Shown here one piece after another: positions 7,979-19,400 of a stretch of DNA of 47,417 nt. Positions within the stretch are counted from its first letter, which is position 1. Every line of letters starts with the position of its first letter. The position numbers and the translations under genes were made by a program. The DNA comes from Synechococcales cyanobacterium bin59.metabat.ball.084 (lineage in GTDB: Bacteria > Cyanobacteriota > Cyanobacteriia > Cyanobacteriales > Chamaesiphonaceae), in contig JAAFHZ010000018.1 in the NCBI GenBank assembly GCA_013297675.1, positions 1 through 47,417 of the forward strand, written 5' to 3'. A model generated the notes under the pieces. The model did not search any database, was not told the origin of the DNA, and saw nothing but the letters and a program-made list of their open reading frames with translations.

Positions 7979-10900
7979 TCAATGCACTGAACCTAACTTC
8001 ATCAAGGTCTTTTGGATACAAATCTTCAGCTCCGCTGCCAAGTATTGAACACGAGGCTCTTTGAGCATTCTAAAATGTGGCCCAGGAATCGGATAAATTT
8101 CCACTCCGCCATCTACCAAGTTTGGCCAGCCAAACTCTGGATGAAGATGGTGTTCTAAGTCTTGTACCTGACAGCGAAATAGCACCATTTTGCCGGGGTA
8201 TTTTTTGGCTATATAATTTTCACCAGCTTGAATATTACAGTTCAGCACATTTAATAACTGGGGAGTCAAGTCTTCGAGTTTGTAAAGGCTTTTCGCCAAA
8301 AAGTCTTCTTCATCTTTACTACTAAAACGATAGGCCAATCTGTCCAAAACATAGCTGGACTGCTCTGGAAAAGTAAGCTGTAAAAGATTACTTATATGAA
8401 TCCCCAAAGACTGCACCAGCGATGGACGAAGACTGGGTAAATTAGGTGCACTACTGTCTAATAATGCTAATAGCCCAATTTCTTCATTTTTAGCCTGTAG
8501 CTGCTGAGCCATTTCAAAAGCTACTAGCCCTCCAAAAGAGTAACCGGTTAAGAAATAAGGGCCATGGGGTTGCACAGTTTGAATTTCTTGAATATAGTGA
8601 GTAGCCATATCTTCAATGCTACACAAAGGCTGCTGCTGGCCATCTAGCCCTTGAGATTGCAATCCATATACAGGTTGGTCATTACCAAGATAGTTAGCTA
8701 GAGTGTAATACTCTAAGATATTGCCACCCACTGGATGAACGCAAAACAGCGGCGGTTTCTCGGCACCGGCCTGAATCAGCACCAGTGAAGACCAAGGAGC
8801 TGACCACTCCTCCTGACGTAACACGCCTGCTAGTTCCTGAATCGTCTGTTGCTGAAACAAAGTAGCCAGAGGTAAATTCTTTCCCCAAATTTGTTCAATT
8901 TCGGCAAACAGGCGCACGGCAATTAGCGAGTGACCACCGAGTTCAAAGAAATTATCTTGAATGCCGATATTTTGCACATTTAGTAGCCGCTGCCAAATTG
9001 CAGTGAGCTGTATTTCTAAATCATCGCGCGGTGCCACAGGTTTGTTGTTAGCCTCTTGTCGCTGGTATTTCGGGACAGGCAAAGCCCGCCGATCGACCTT
9101 GCCATTCAAAGTTAGGGGTAAGTTATCTACTGTCACAAAGGCCGATGGAATCATATAGTCTGGCAGCTTCGATCGCAAAAATGCCCGTAGCTCTTGCTCT
9201 GTTGCCGGGTTAGCAGATTGCTCTGCAACTTGGTAAGCCACTAATCGCTTGTCTCCGGGGCGGTCTTCCCGGTCAATCACCACGACTTCTCGTAAGCTGG
9301 GATGCTGAATCAGAGCAGCCTCGACTTCTCCTAGCTCTAGCCGGAAACCCCGAATTTTGACCTGATTATCGATGCGACCTAAAAACTCAATATCGCCATT
9401 GGGCTGATAACGAGCTAAATCACCGGTCTTGTATAGCTTTGCAGAACCAGGAAAAGGATTGGGGATAAATTTTTCGGCGGTTAATGCGGGCAGCTTGAGA
9501 TAGCCACGGGCCAAACCATCGCCGCCAATATATAGTTCTCCGGGAACGCCGATCGGGACTAGCTGGAGCAGGGAATCTAAAATATAAACCTGGGTGTTCG
9601 CAATGGGTCGCCCGATCGGGACAGAGGTAGATAGCGACTCTGCCGAAATCGGATGACAGCAAGTAAATGTAGTGTTTTCGGTAGGGCCATAGCCATTTAC
9701 TAACCGGCAGTTCAAGGTAGACAAAACCTTTTGAACATGAGGCAGCGATAGAGTATCTCCTCCGGCAATCAGGTTCTGGATCGGCTGTAAGTCAGTGATC
9801 CGCTCATCTACCATTAAGTGAAATAGTCCGGCTGTTAACCAGAGTGTAGTGATTTGCTGCTGACGAATGATTTGGCCTAACTCGGTTAAGGATGGTTTAT
9901 CCCTAGGAAATAGCACCAATTTGGCTCCATTTAGCAAGCTGCCCCAAATCTCGAAAGTGGCGGCATCAAAAGAAATTGGTGCCAATTGCAAAAATACTTG
10001 CTTGGGATCGAAATCAGTATATTGAGCAGACTTAACCAAGCGTACTACTCCGCGATGCGGCACACAAACGCCTTTGGGTAGACCGGTGGAACCGGAAGTG
10101 TACATCACATAGGCCAAATTATCTGGCTGCGCTGAATTTTGCGGATTTACAGCGCTTGCTGCTGAAATCTTTGGCCAGTCGGTATCTAAGCAAAAGATTT
10201 GCAGATGATTTGGCGGCAGTTTTTCGACCAGAGCCTGTTTGGTTAGCAGCACTGAGGCATCAGCATTTTCTAACATGAAAGCTACCCGATCGGCAGGATA
10301 GGCCAAATCGATCGGCAAATAGGCAGCACCAGCTTTGAGAATACCTAAGATGCCCACGATGGTTTCGATCGATCTCTCGATCGCGATTCCTACCAAATCA
10401 TCTGGTTTAACTCCCAAAGTAATCAAGTAATTTGCCAGATGATTGGCTCGTTGATTTAGTTCGGCGTAGGTGAGCTGTGTTTGCTGAAATACCAGGGCGA
10501 TCGCCTTACCATTAATCGCAACTTGTTCTTCAAATAGCTGATGAATACATTTGTCTTGGGGGTAATCTACTGCTGTCTGATTCCATTCCACCAATAGCTG
10601 TTGCGCTGCTGTGCTGCTGAGCAAAGATAGCTGACAAATTGGCTGAGCTGCTTGTGCAACAATATGAGTTAAGAGGCTGGCGAATTCTGACAACCGCCGT
10701 TGAATCGTCTCACTATTGAAGAGATTGGTGTTGTATTGACAGTCTAAGTCTATTTGGCCACTGGCGTTAGATGCCCCATTCAGGAAAAACTCAAAGGTAG
10801 AAAAGGCTCCGCGATTTAGGGCTGTTTCAGCATTTAGCCCATCAAAATTATGCTGAGTGCCGCTATCTAGATCAATGTTAAATACCGCAGTAATTAAGGG

Positions 10901-12163
10901 GATGCGGCTGGCATCCCTCGGAACCGAGAGCTTTTGGAGCAAGCTACCAAAGGTAAATTCTTGATGATCGTAGTCATCTAAAATTGAGCTGTTTCTCAGC
11001 TTTAAATATTCACTAAACTTCCGATCGGGGTCAATGCTGCTATATAAAGGCAAAAAGTTCACGCAGTGCCCAACCAGATTATATTTGCCGGTGGTGGTTT
11101 GGCCAGAGGTGGGAACCCCAACTACTAATTCAGTGTGGCCAGTGAGCTTAAACAGAAATACTTCAAATGCCACTAGCAGGGTCGTGGTTAAACTACAGCT
11201 ATTTTTGATGCCTAGCTGTCTCAGCCCTTCTACCAAATTAGCCGGTAGGGTGTAGTTCTCGCAAGCTGAGTTAAAAGTTCTAACCAGAGGCCGCTGGTAA
11301 TCTGCAGGTAAGTCTACAACGGGTGGGAGCTTGGCAAACTTTTTTAGCCAGTACTCTTCAGTTTTGGCTGTCTCTAAGTTATCAATTTTACTTTGTTCTA
11401 AATAAGCATATTCGCTAAAGTATTCTGCCTGCTCTAAGCTATGCTCAATGCCTTGGCTCAAGGCAGAATACAGCTCCGCAATCTCAGACATAATTATGCC
11501 GAAAGACCAGCCATCACAAACAATGTGATGGACGGTAAAGATTACTATATAGTCTTGCTCATTTAGCTTGATTACTTTGATGCTAAATAATGGGCCATGC
11601 TGAAGATTGAATGACTCATTAACAGCCTGCTTGGTATGCTCAACAACTTGCTGTGATTGTTCTGGAGGATTCAATCCAGATAGATCAACCACTGTCCAAG
11701 GTAGGTCAATTGCCTTGGCAACTAAGATCCTGGAGCCGTCGCCACTAAAGGTCGTTCTCAATGACTCATGACGGATCACTAGTTCCTGAAAAGCTTGTTG
11801 CAGAGCGGAAAGATTTACTTGTCCTTTTAATCTTAAAGATTGAGATAACAGACAAGCTAAATTAGCTTGATTGCTCATTTGAACAGACAGCCAAATTTCC
11901 TTTTGCGATTCAGTTGCAGGGGCTGTTAATAATATTTCACCATCGGCAAAGGGGTCAAAATCGATCGACGTAAAATTAGATTTAACAATGTTGCTGGTAG
12001 ACAAGTTTGGTTGCTGCACTGACTCTGCGGCAGGAAACGATTGATCAATCGATCGCTGCTCTTGTATTGGTAAGGAGCTGGATTCACCATCGGCAAAGGG
12101 ATCGAAGTCTACAGCAATTAAATTGGGTGATTGAGTTTGCGGGGCGATGCAGGTAGTATTCAT
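7979..12163 (-). CDS. Non-ribosomal peptide synthetase, C-A(Val)-PCP-TE
   Basis: This is a single-module termination NRPS of 1394 residues counted from ATG 12163. The longest frame starts at a TTG 42 nt earlier and looks wrong. Domains: condensation (about 75-510) with HHIVCDG at 212-218; adenylation (about 540-1030) with YTSGSTGLPKGV, NGYGPTEN and YKTGDLARYQPNGD; carrier with ELGGHSL (Ser1079); thioesterase with GYSFGG (Ser1209), Asp1236 and His1363. Pocket residues aligned by eye to GrsA are D-A-F-W-I-G-G-T-F-K, the well-known valine code. The N-terminus carries two copies of DFDPFADGE, at 19-27 and 68-76. It should accept the acyl chain from the megasynthase encoded upstream, add valine and release the product. 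No MbtH or phosphopantetheinyl transferase gene is in the window. Confidence 0.95.
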   Translation of the reverse strand: MNTTCIAPQTQSPNLIAVDFDPFADGESSSLPIQEQRSIDQSFPAAESVQQPNLSTSNIVKSNFTSIDFDPFADGEILLTAPATESQKEIWLSVQMSNQANLACLLSQSLRLKGQVNLSALQQAFQELVIRHESLRTTFSGDGSRILVAKAIDLPWTVVDLSGLNPPEQSQQVVEHTKQAVNESFNLQHGPLFSIKVIKLNEQDYIVIFTVHHIVCDGWSFGIIMSEIAELYSALSQGIEHSLEQAEYFSEYAYLEQSKIDNLETAKTEEYWLKKFAKLPPVVDLPADYQRPLVRTFNSACENYTLPANLVEGLRQLGIKNSCSLTTTLLVAFEVFLFKLTGHTELVVGVPTSGQTTTGKYNLVGHCVNFLPLYSSIDPDRKFSEYLKLRNSSILDDYDHQEFTFGSLLQKLSVPRDASRIPLITAVFNIDLDSGTQHNFDGLNAETALNRGAFSTFEFFLNGASNASGQIDLDCQYNTNLFNSETIQRRLSEFASLLTHIVAQAAQPICQLSLLSSTAAQQLLVEWNQTAVDYPQDKCIHQLFEEQVAINGKAIALVFQQTQLTYAELNQRANHLANYLITLGVKPDDLVGIAIERSIETIVGILGILKAGAAYLPIDLAYPADRVAFMLENADASVLLTKQALVEKLPPNHLQIFCLDTDWPKISAASAVNPQNSAQPDNLAYVMYTSGSTGLPKGVCVPHRGVVRLVKSAQYTDFDPKQVFLQLAPISFDAATFEIWGSLLNGAKLVLFPRDKPSLTELGQIIRQQQITTLWLTAGLFHLMVDERITDLQPIQNLIAGGDTLSLPHVQKVLSTLNCRLVNGYGPTENTTFTCCHPISAESLSTSVPIGRPIANTQVYILDSLLQLVPIGVPGELYIGGDGLARGYLKLPALTAEKFIPNPFPGSAKLYKTGDLARYQPNGDIEFLGRIDNQVKIRGFRLELGEVEAALIQHPSLREVVVIDREDRPGDKRLVAYQVAEQSANPATEQELRAFLRSKLPDYMIPSAFVTVDNLPLTLNGKVDRRALPVPKYQRQEANNKPVAPRDDLEIQLTAIWQRLLNVQNIGIQDNFFELGGHSLIAVRLFAEIEQIWGKNLPLATLFQQQTIQELAGVLRQEEWSAPWSSLVLIQAGAEKPPLFCVHPVGGNILEYYTLANYLGNDQPVYGLQSQGLDGQQQPLCSIEDMATHYIQEIQTVQPHGPYFLTGYSFGGLVAFEMAQQLQAKNEEIGLLALLDSSAPNLPSLRPSLVQSLGIHISNLLQLTFPEQSSYVLDRLAYRFSSKDEEDFLAKSLYKLEDLTPQLLNVLNCNIQAGENYIAKKYPGKMVLFRCQVQDLEHHLHPEFGWPNLVDGGVEIYPIPGPHFRMLKEPRVQYLAAELKICIQKTLMKLGSVH
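11936..12112 (-). repeat. Duplicated DFDPFADGE motif at the NRPS N-terminus
   Basis: Two 30-bp near-identical segments, 11936-11965 and 12083-12112, encode (V/I)DFDPFADGE twice, 49 residues apart, ahead of the condensation domain. The region between them is Ser/Gln/Pro-rich and probably unstructured. This resembles linker or docking sequence preceding condensation domains that follow PKS/aminotransferase modules. The duplication is seen directly; the docking role is inferred. Confidence 0.7.
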
Positions 12164-12294
12164 TTTTTTAAATTTATTGTAGAATCGGATTTTTACAATA
12201 GACAACGGGTACTAGTTAGCTGTAATTAACTTTCCTGCCTAAGATTTTGGTGTTTTTAAATTTTTGTAAATATTAATCATAACATTTAGTAGCT

Positions 12295-13431
12295 TCATGT
12301 CGAAACCCTCCGATTGAATTTTAAGTATGTGCGCATGGGAACTTCGATAAACTTATAGGTCATTGCTGCTGTTGCTATAGTGGTCAAGAGAAATAGTATT
12401 AAGCCGATCGAGCATTGTATGACACTCAAACCACGGCCAAAAGCTGGGTCTAATTTAGATAACCAGAATGTTTTTAGCAGCTCTGCTAGACACCAATGAA
12501 CCATATAAATCGAATAAGATATTATGCCAAAATATATTGGTATTCTCGAATTCAGCATTTTTGCTGACAATCGATGGATTTGATTGGACACAGCTAAAAT
12601 CAACAAACAGCAGGCTGGTAAAATTAACCAGTCATGTATCCCGCGATACTGATCTGTCCAGCTATGCATTACTCCTAAAATCCAAGCCACCGCAATAGCC
12701 ATGACCGCAATCGGGATTGCCCGATTTTGATAGTTGATCCGCTGGTGAATTTTGTAAGTGATTACTCCCATTGCTGATTCTAAGCTGCATCTGGCGATCG
12801 AGGGCACCCCAATAATTGCATCTAGATTACCGCGAGTGAATTTGATTAATAAAAACAGTGCCACCAAAGTACCCACATAGGCAATTAGATCATTTCGGGG
12901 ATTTAATCTTAAAATAAAATACAAGATGAAAGGAAGAATAGCATAGATAGCAAATTCCACACTAATTGACCAAGCTGGCTCATTCCAATAGGTACCACAC
13001 CAAAATAATGGTGGACAGTTTAAATCAAAAGCTTGCAGTAAAAAAACATTGGCGAACAGAGCGATCAAATTAAATTTACCCGTAAAGACATGCGCCATGC
13101 CAGCGCTCATTTTAATTAGCTCTAAGCCGACCAATACCAATAATGTAAATAAATGCAGTGGATAGATTCGAGCAAAACGAGCGCGTAAATATTTCCAATA
13201 ATCAGATTTATTTACTTGGCCATAAAAATCATTGGCATACACATGAGCCATGATAAATCCGCTGAGGATAAAGAAAAAATCTACGCACAAGTAACCATTC
13301 TGAAAAAAATGGCTATAGGATGATAAAAATTTGCCAGTTTGCGGCAAAGTATAATAAGCAAAATGATGGACAACAACTATCAGTGCCGCAATGCCCCGTA
13401 AAGAAGTAAGCGCCCCAATTTGCTTATCCAT
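12295..13431 (-). CDS. Acyltransferase 3 family membrane protein (OafA-like O-acyltransferase)
   Basis: This integral membrane protein has 378 residues from ATG 13431, with about ten hydrophobic segments. Family marks are SLRGIAALIVVVHHF near the N-terminus, with the conserved catalytic His22, and RFARIYPLHLFTLL about 80 residues further on. Such proteins transfer acetyl or other acyl groups to sugars of exported polysaccharides, antibiotics or lipids. I chose ATG 13431 over the longer frame from 13500 because GAGG sits 5 nt before it and the family N-terminus starts there. The start overlaps the megasynthase stop by 8 nt (ATGGATAA), so translation is coupled. It lies between the two assembly-line genes, which suggests it modifies their product or the attached sugar. 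Confidence 0.9.
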   Translation of the reverse strand: MDKQIGALTSLRGIAALIVVVHHFAYYTLPQTGKFLSSYSHFFQNGYLCVDFFFILSGFIMAHVYANDFYGQVNKSDYWKYLRARFARIYPLHLFTLLVLVGLELIKMSAGMAHVFTGKFNLIALFANVFLLQAFDLNCPPLFWCGTYWNEPAWSISVEFAIYAILPFILYFILRLNPRNDLIAYVGTLVALFLLIKFTRGNLDAIIGVPSIARCSLESAMGVITYKIHQRINYQNRAIPIAVMAIAVAWILGVMHSWTDQYRGIHDWLILPACCLLILAVSNQIHRLSAKMLNSRIPIYFGIISYSIYMVHWCLAELLKTFWLSKLDPAFGRGLSVIQCSIGLILFLLTTIATAAMTYKFIEVPMRTYLKFNRRVST

Positions 13432-16400
13432 AAACCTCAATTTGCAGATATTTCCCCGCACGCTCTGGGTCAGCAATAAACCAAGCCGGGTTGCCATCAC
13501 GGTCTTTGCCCATTTTAGCTCCGGGCTGAGGCGGCAAATTTTTGTTTACTACCAAAGCATTACCAGAGCAGGATAAAAATCCGGCTGATTGAACTTCGGC
13601 CAAGCACACCTTAAATGCCCATAAAATTTGCTCAATATCTTCATCACTATGAGCCAAGGTTAAAAAGCAGGGGCGGAACTCCCAAATATGAATGCCTTTT
13701 TCTCGTAAAAGATAGTAAAGGAGACTGCCGTAAGCCTCGCTAGGTGGAAAGGTGAGATAGAAAAAAGAGCTGCAATATTCTACATTAATCGGCGCACCCA
13801 CTAATTTGAAGTGATTAGTTAGCTCATTGACCAAATATTTAGCCTTGTTAGCCAGAGATACTTGTAGCTCTGCGCCACCGGCTTTTAGTTTGGTCAATAC
13901 CGCTTCGACTGCGGCTAAAGCTAGTGGATGACGGACAAAAGTACCGGCAAAAAAGGTCACGCCTACTTCCGGGATCGAGTCATCACCAAACTGCCAAAAA
14001 CCGCCATCTAAGGCATCCATATATTTAGAGCTACCAGTAAGAATACCGATCGGCAGCCCGCCACCTACTACTTTGCCATAAGTAGCAATATCTGCTCTGA
14101 TGCCGTAGAATTCTTGTGCTCCGCCCGGTGCCACCCGGAAACCATTCACCACCTCATCAAAAATCAAAGCAATTTCAGATGCTGCCGTAATTTTTCTTAA
14201 TTCCTGAAGGAATTCCCGAGGCTGTAGTTGGGGATGACGACTTTGAATTGGTTCTACAATCACCGCTGCAATCTCATCAGCATATTCTCGAATCGTCGCT
14301 AGTGCTGTGTCAGAGCCATATTCCAACACCAAAATATTTTCAAACACCGCAGGCATCAAGCCCGATGCCGCTGGAAAAGATTTTAAGTTAGCACCACCGC
14401 GCACCAACACTTCATCAAAAGTCCCATGGTAAGAATCGGCAAAAATCACTACTCGATCGCGTCCCGAGACAGTCCGGGCAATCCGAAAAGCAGCCATCAC
14501 AGCTTCGGAGCCAGTGTTACAAAAGGCCACCCGCTCCATGCCGGTAAACTCTGTAATCATTTTGGCCACTTTGCCTGCTAAGGCTGTTTGGGGACCAATT
14601 TCGATGCCTTTATCTAGTTGAGCTTTCAGGGCATCAGTAACAAAATCTGGCGACCAACCAAAGAAATTCAAGCCAAAACCATTGGTCAAATCAATATATT
14701 CGTTGCCATCTTCATCCCATAATCTAGAACCCTGAGCGCGATTGGTGACGATCGGATATACCATTTCTTTGAGCCACGGCGTAAATCCAGACACCGTGCG
14801 CGGATCGGCTAAATAGCACCGATGCTCTTGCGCCTGCTGCTTAGATTTGGCTGTCCGAGATACATAGCGAGCAATAATTTGCTGGAGAATGGCCTGTTGT
14901 TCAGTAGTCAGACTGTGATCGAAAGATCGATTGATCTTGGTACCGGGCGCAGGAGCCTTGACTGGCTGCACTTCCAGATTTTCAGCCGCAGGTTTCGAGA
15001 GTTTGCCATTGCCATTAAAATTAGATCCTGTTGCTGATGCTGGCTGAGACGGAAATGGGGCAATTGCTACCGGGGTTGGCGCTCCCTTACCACCAAGTAA
15101 CTCCAGTTGTCTGGCCATGATTTGTAGCTGTTGTTGCACTAAAGATTCAATCGCGCTACCGCTATGGATATTCACTGGATTGATCGGTAGATTGCTAGTA
15201 ATCGTTGGTAATGGTGCGCTGATGGGAGATGCGGTAGGTAAAGGAGATGATTCGACTTCTACCATAGTTGCCGCTAGTGGAGCTGGAAAAGCATCTGGGG
15301 GTAGCTCTTGATCGATCAACTGCACCAAGGTTGCTAGGGTAGAATATTCTTCTAACAACTGTCGAAAAGTAACTGGGACTTGAAACTTCTTCTTAAGTGC
15401 CAGGGCAACTTGAGTGAGAGAAAGGGAATCTAAACCCAATTCTAAGAAGGTCGATCGGTGATCAGCCTCGCAAATTTCAACTCCGGCAGTATCTTGAAGG
15501 ACTGCCGCAACCAAGGGCATCAAGCGAATAGAGCGAGTTTCTGGGGTAGAAGATGGCGCTGGCATGATCGAATTATTAAAAGAATTTTGAGGAGGAATTA
15601 TGGTTTTGACGGTAGCTGGATAATTGGTAGCAGTCCTGGCTGGCTCGATCCAGAATCTTTGCTTTTCAAAAGGATAGGTGGGCAGTGGCAGCCGCTGTCG
15701 ATGCTCACTAGTATAGAATTTTTGCCAATCAATGGTGACTCCGGCTAACCACAGTTGACCGATCGCCTGCATTAAACTCTGCCAATCTTGGTACTCTTCG
15801 GAGCTATTGCCCTGAGAGGCGATCGCAGTTTGTCGCGGCAAATCTTCGGACTGCAAAGGCACTGTTGCTTGCTGCCGAGCCAAAGTGCTCAATACTTGGC
15901 GTGGCCCCACTTCTAATAAAACAAAACTGGGATTGTGCTGCCAAATAGTTTGCACCGCGTCGGCAAAGCGCACTGGCTGGCGCAGATGAGCTGCCCAATA
16001 GTTCGGATCGGTGGCTTGCTCATTGGTAATCCAAGTGGCGGTAGTCGTGGATACAAAGGGTATTTGGGGCGGAGATAAGCTGATGCTGCCAACCAACTGG
16101 GCAAAGGGTGCCACGATCGGCTCCATCATTCCAGAGTGAAACGCATGAGAGGTGTGTAGCAATTTACAGACCACTTCTTCTGCTGTTAATACTTGCTGCA
16201 ATTGTTCGATCGCCGCAGTTGTACCTGATACCACACAGAGACTTCTGCTATTAATCGCGGCGATCAATAGATCAGATGGCAGCCGAGATGCCAATTCAGC
16301 TACCGGCATCCGTACCGATAACATCGAGCCAGCGGGTAATTCCCACATGAGTTTGCCTCGGGCGGCAACTAGTTGCAAGGCATCAGCCAGTGAAAATACT

Positions 16401-19400
16401 CCCGCCAAACAAGCCGCTACAAATTCACCAATACTATGGCCAACCATGGCTTGAGGTTGAATTCCCCAGCTTTGCCAGAGTTTAGCGAGAGCATATTCGA
16501 TCGTAAACAAAGCTGGCTGAGTGTAGCGGGTTTGTTCTAATAGCTGGCTGTTCGCTAGCTGGGTAATTTCAGGATAAATTAGCTCTCGAATATCTTGCTC
16601 TAACAGCGGCTGTAAAATCTCGGCACAGCTATCTATGGCTTGCTGAAATACTGCTTCCTGCCGGTACAGGTTCAGTCCCATATTTACATACTGGGAACCT
16701 TGCCCTGGGAACATAAACACCACATCTGGACTAGGCTGATCCTGATGATGAGTGTTGGTCAAATGAGGCGGCAGCTTCCCTAGGTTTTCTACTGCTGCCG
16801 CCGAGTTATCACAAACCACAAACCGCCGATAATTGTATGTTTTGCGGCCTTGCTGGAGAGTATAAGCAATATCGGCTAAATCTAAGCCTGGATGACTTTG
16901 GAGATATTCTTGCAGATCGGTAGTTAGTTGTTCGATCGCCGCTGCTGTTTTACCTGATAGTAACAACAACTGATAAGGTCGCGAAGGGCTGGATGGAATT
17001 GCTTGCAGTGATTCTTCTAAAATTACATGGGCATTGGTGCCACCTCCGCCAAAAGAGCTAACTCCAGCACGGCGGGGTGTCTCAGTCGCTGCCCAGTCTC
17101 TGAGCTGACTATTTACATAAAAAGGACTATTGGCAAAATCTATGTAGGGATTTGGCCGATCGAAGTTAATACTGGGTGGAATCTGACGATGATACAGAGC
17201 CAAAACAGTTTTAATGAATCCCGCCACTCCCGCAGCCGCCGTTAAATGTCCCAGGTTACTCTTGATCGAGCCAATCCCACAAAACTGCTTGGCCGCAGTT
17301 TTAGTGCGAAATGCCTGAGTCAAAGCCTCCACCTCGATCGGATCGCCGATCGGGGTAGCGGTTCCATGGGCTTCGATATAAGAAATACTGGCCGGATCAA
17401 TTCCAGCTTCTTGCTGTGCTTGCAGAATCGCCCCCATTTGGCCGCTAATACTTGGCGCAGTAAAGCTGACTTTATCGGAGCCATCGTTGTTGATTCCCAC
17501 TCCTTTGATCACCGCATAAACCCTATCTCCGTCAGCGATTGCCTCCTCTAAACGCTTGAGAACTACAATTCCCGCCCCGTTATTAAAAGAAGTTCCCTGC
17601 GCCTTGGCATCAAAAGGCCGACAGTGACCGTCAGGAGTAAAAATGGAACCTTCTTGATACAAGTAACCAGTATTTTGAGGCGGCATAATCGAAACCCCGC
17701 CCGCCAAAGCCACATCACACTGATGATTGAGTAATCCTTGATAAGCCTGAATAATTGCCACCAAAGAAGTAGAGCAAGCCGTGCTGATGCTAATGCTCGG
17801 CCCTTTCAGATTTAATTTATACGAAGCTTTTGTCGATAAATAATCTCGATCGTTCACTAAATGAGTCTGAAATTCCCCAAATCGATCGAGAAGGTCCGAT
17901 CGACCACTTAAATGTTTTTCAAAATAGGTATTGTCAGCCGCACCCGCATACACCCCAATTTTATTATCATCCTCCACCACATAACCAGCATTTTCTAACG
18001 CTTGATGAGCTAATTCTAGAAAAATCCGCGCCTGAGGGTCCATCATTTCGGCCTCTCGCGCCGAAATCTGAAAAAACCCGGCATCAAACAACTCCGCCCC
18101 CGCCAACACCCCCTTGGCTCTCACGTAGTTAGGATCATCCAATAGCACCGGATCTACAATTCCACTAATTTCCTCCTTCTCAAAAAAAGTAATCGCCTCC
18201 CGCCCCGCACAAAGATTCTCCCACAGCTCATCAACACTATTAGCCCCCGGAAACCGCCCCACCATTCCAATCACCGCCACCCCAGCATTCCCAGAATTTC
18301 GATTACTGACATCCACCTTTGTGCTCTGTCCCCCCTTCTCCCCAACTTGGGAGAAGAGGCCGGGGGATGAGGATAACTCCTTTTCACCCCTCATCCCCCT
18401 GATCTCTTGAACCCCTGAGCTACCTATGGAAGTCGGAGCTACCCCGGAGGGAATCGCCTTCGCCAAATACTGCCCCATCGATCGAATAGTGGAGTATTGA
18501 TACAGTCTCACCACCGAAACTTGTAACTCAAACCGCTCTTGGATCTGGGCAATAACTCTCAAACCCAATAAAGAATTCCCCCCCAAATCAAAGAAATTAT
18601 CTGCAACTCCTACCTGATCAAGCTGTAAAATCTCTGCCCAAATTTCAGTTAAGGTTTCTTCGATCGAATTACCAGCCGCGACAAAATTAGCCTGATCGCT
18701 AGCCAAGTTTGCTGGCTGAGGCAAAGCAGATCGATCGGCCTTACCATTAGTAGTTAAAGGAATACTTTCCACCGTCATCAAAGCCGCTGGCACCATATAA
18801 TCTGGTAACTGCTGCTTGAGGCTCTCGCGTAATTCGGCAATATTTAGCGCAACGCCAGTATTCGTCACTAAATAAGCTACTAACCGCTGATCGCCGGGCT
18901 GATCTTCTCTGACCATCACCACCGCTTCTTCTACCAATGGATGCTGGTTAATCACCGCTTCAATTTCACCCAATTCAATCCGAAAGCCCCGCAGCTTGAC
19001 CTGATGATCAATTCGGCCTAAATATTCAATATCTCCATTGGGCAAATAACGCGCCAAGTCACCAGTTTTATAGAGCTTGGCCGATTTCCCCTGGCCAGGA
19101 TTTTGAATAAACCTTTCGGCAGTGAGTTCTGGGCGATTCCAATACCCCCGTGCCACTCCAGCGCCGCCCACATACATTTCACCAGCAATACCCACTCCAA
19201 CCGGTTGACGCTCTTCATCCAAAATATATAGTTCTAAATCAGGAATCGGACAACCAATTACGCTGCCACTATTCTCTTGTAAATCAGCAGACCGAATGGG
19301 TCGATAGGTAACATGCACCGTGGTTTCAGTAATACCATACATATTCACTAACTGCGGCTGCACATCACCATATTTAGCAAACCAAGGCTCTAAGCTCTGA

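Noticed and set aside
12164-12205. Upstream extension of the C-A-PCP-TE NRPS from a TTG codon
   Set aside because: The extension of 14 residues has no ribosome site and a basic, non-homologous sequence; ATG 12163 is preferred.
13432-13500. Longer acyltransferase start 23 codons upstream
   Set aside because: It lies deep in the megasynthase coding region and lacks a ribosome site; ATG 13431 has GAGG and matches the family start.
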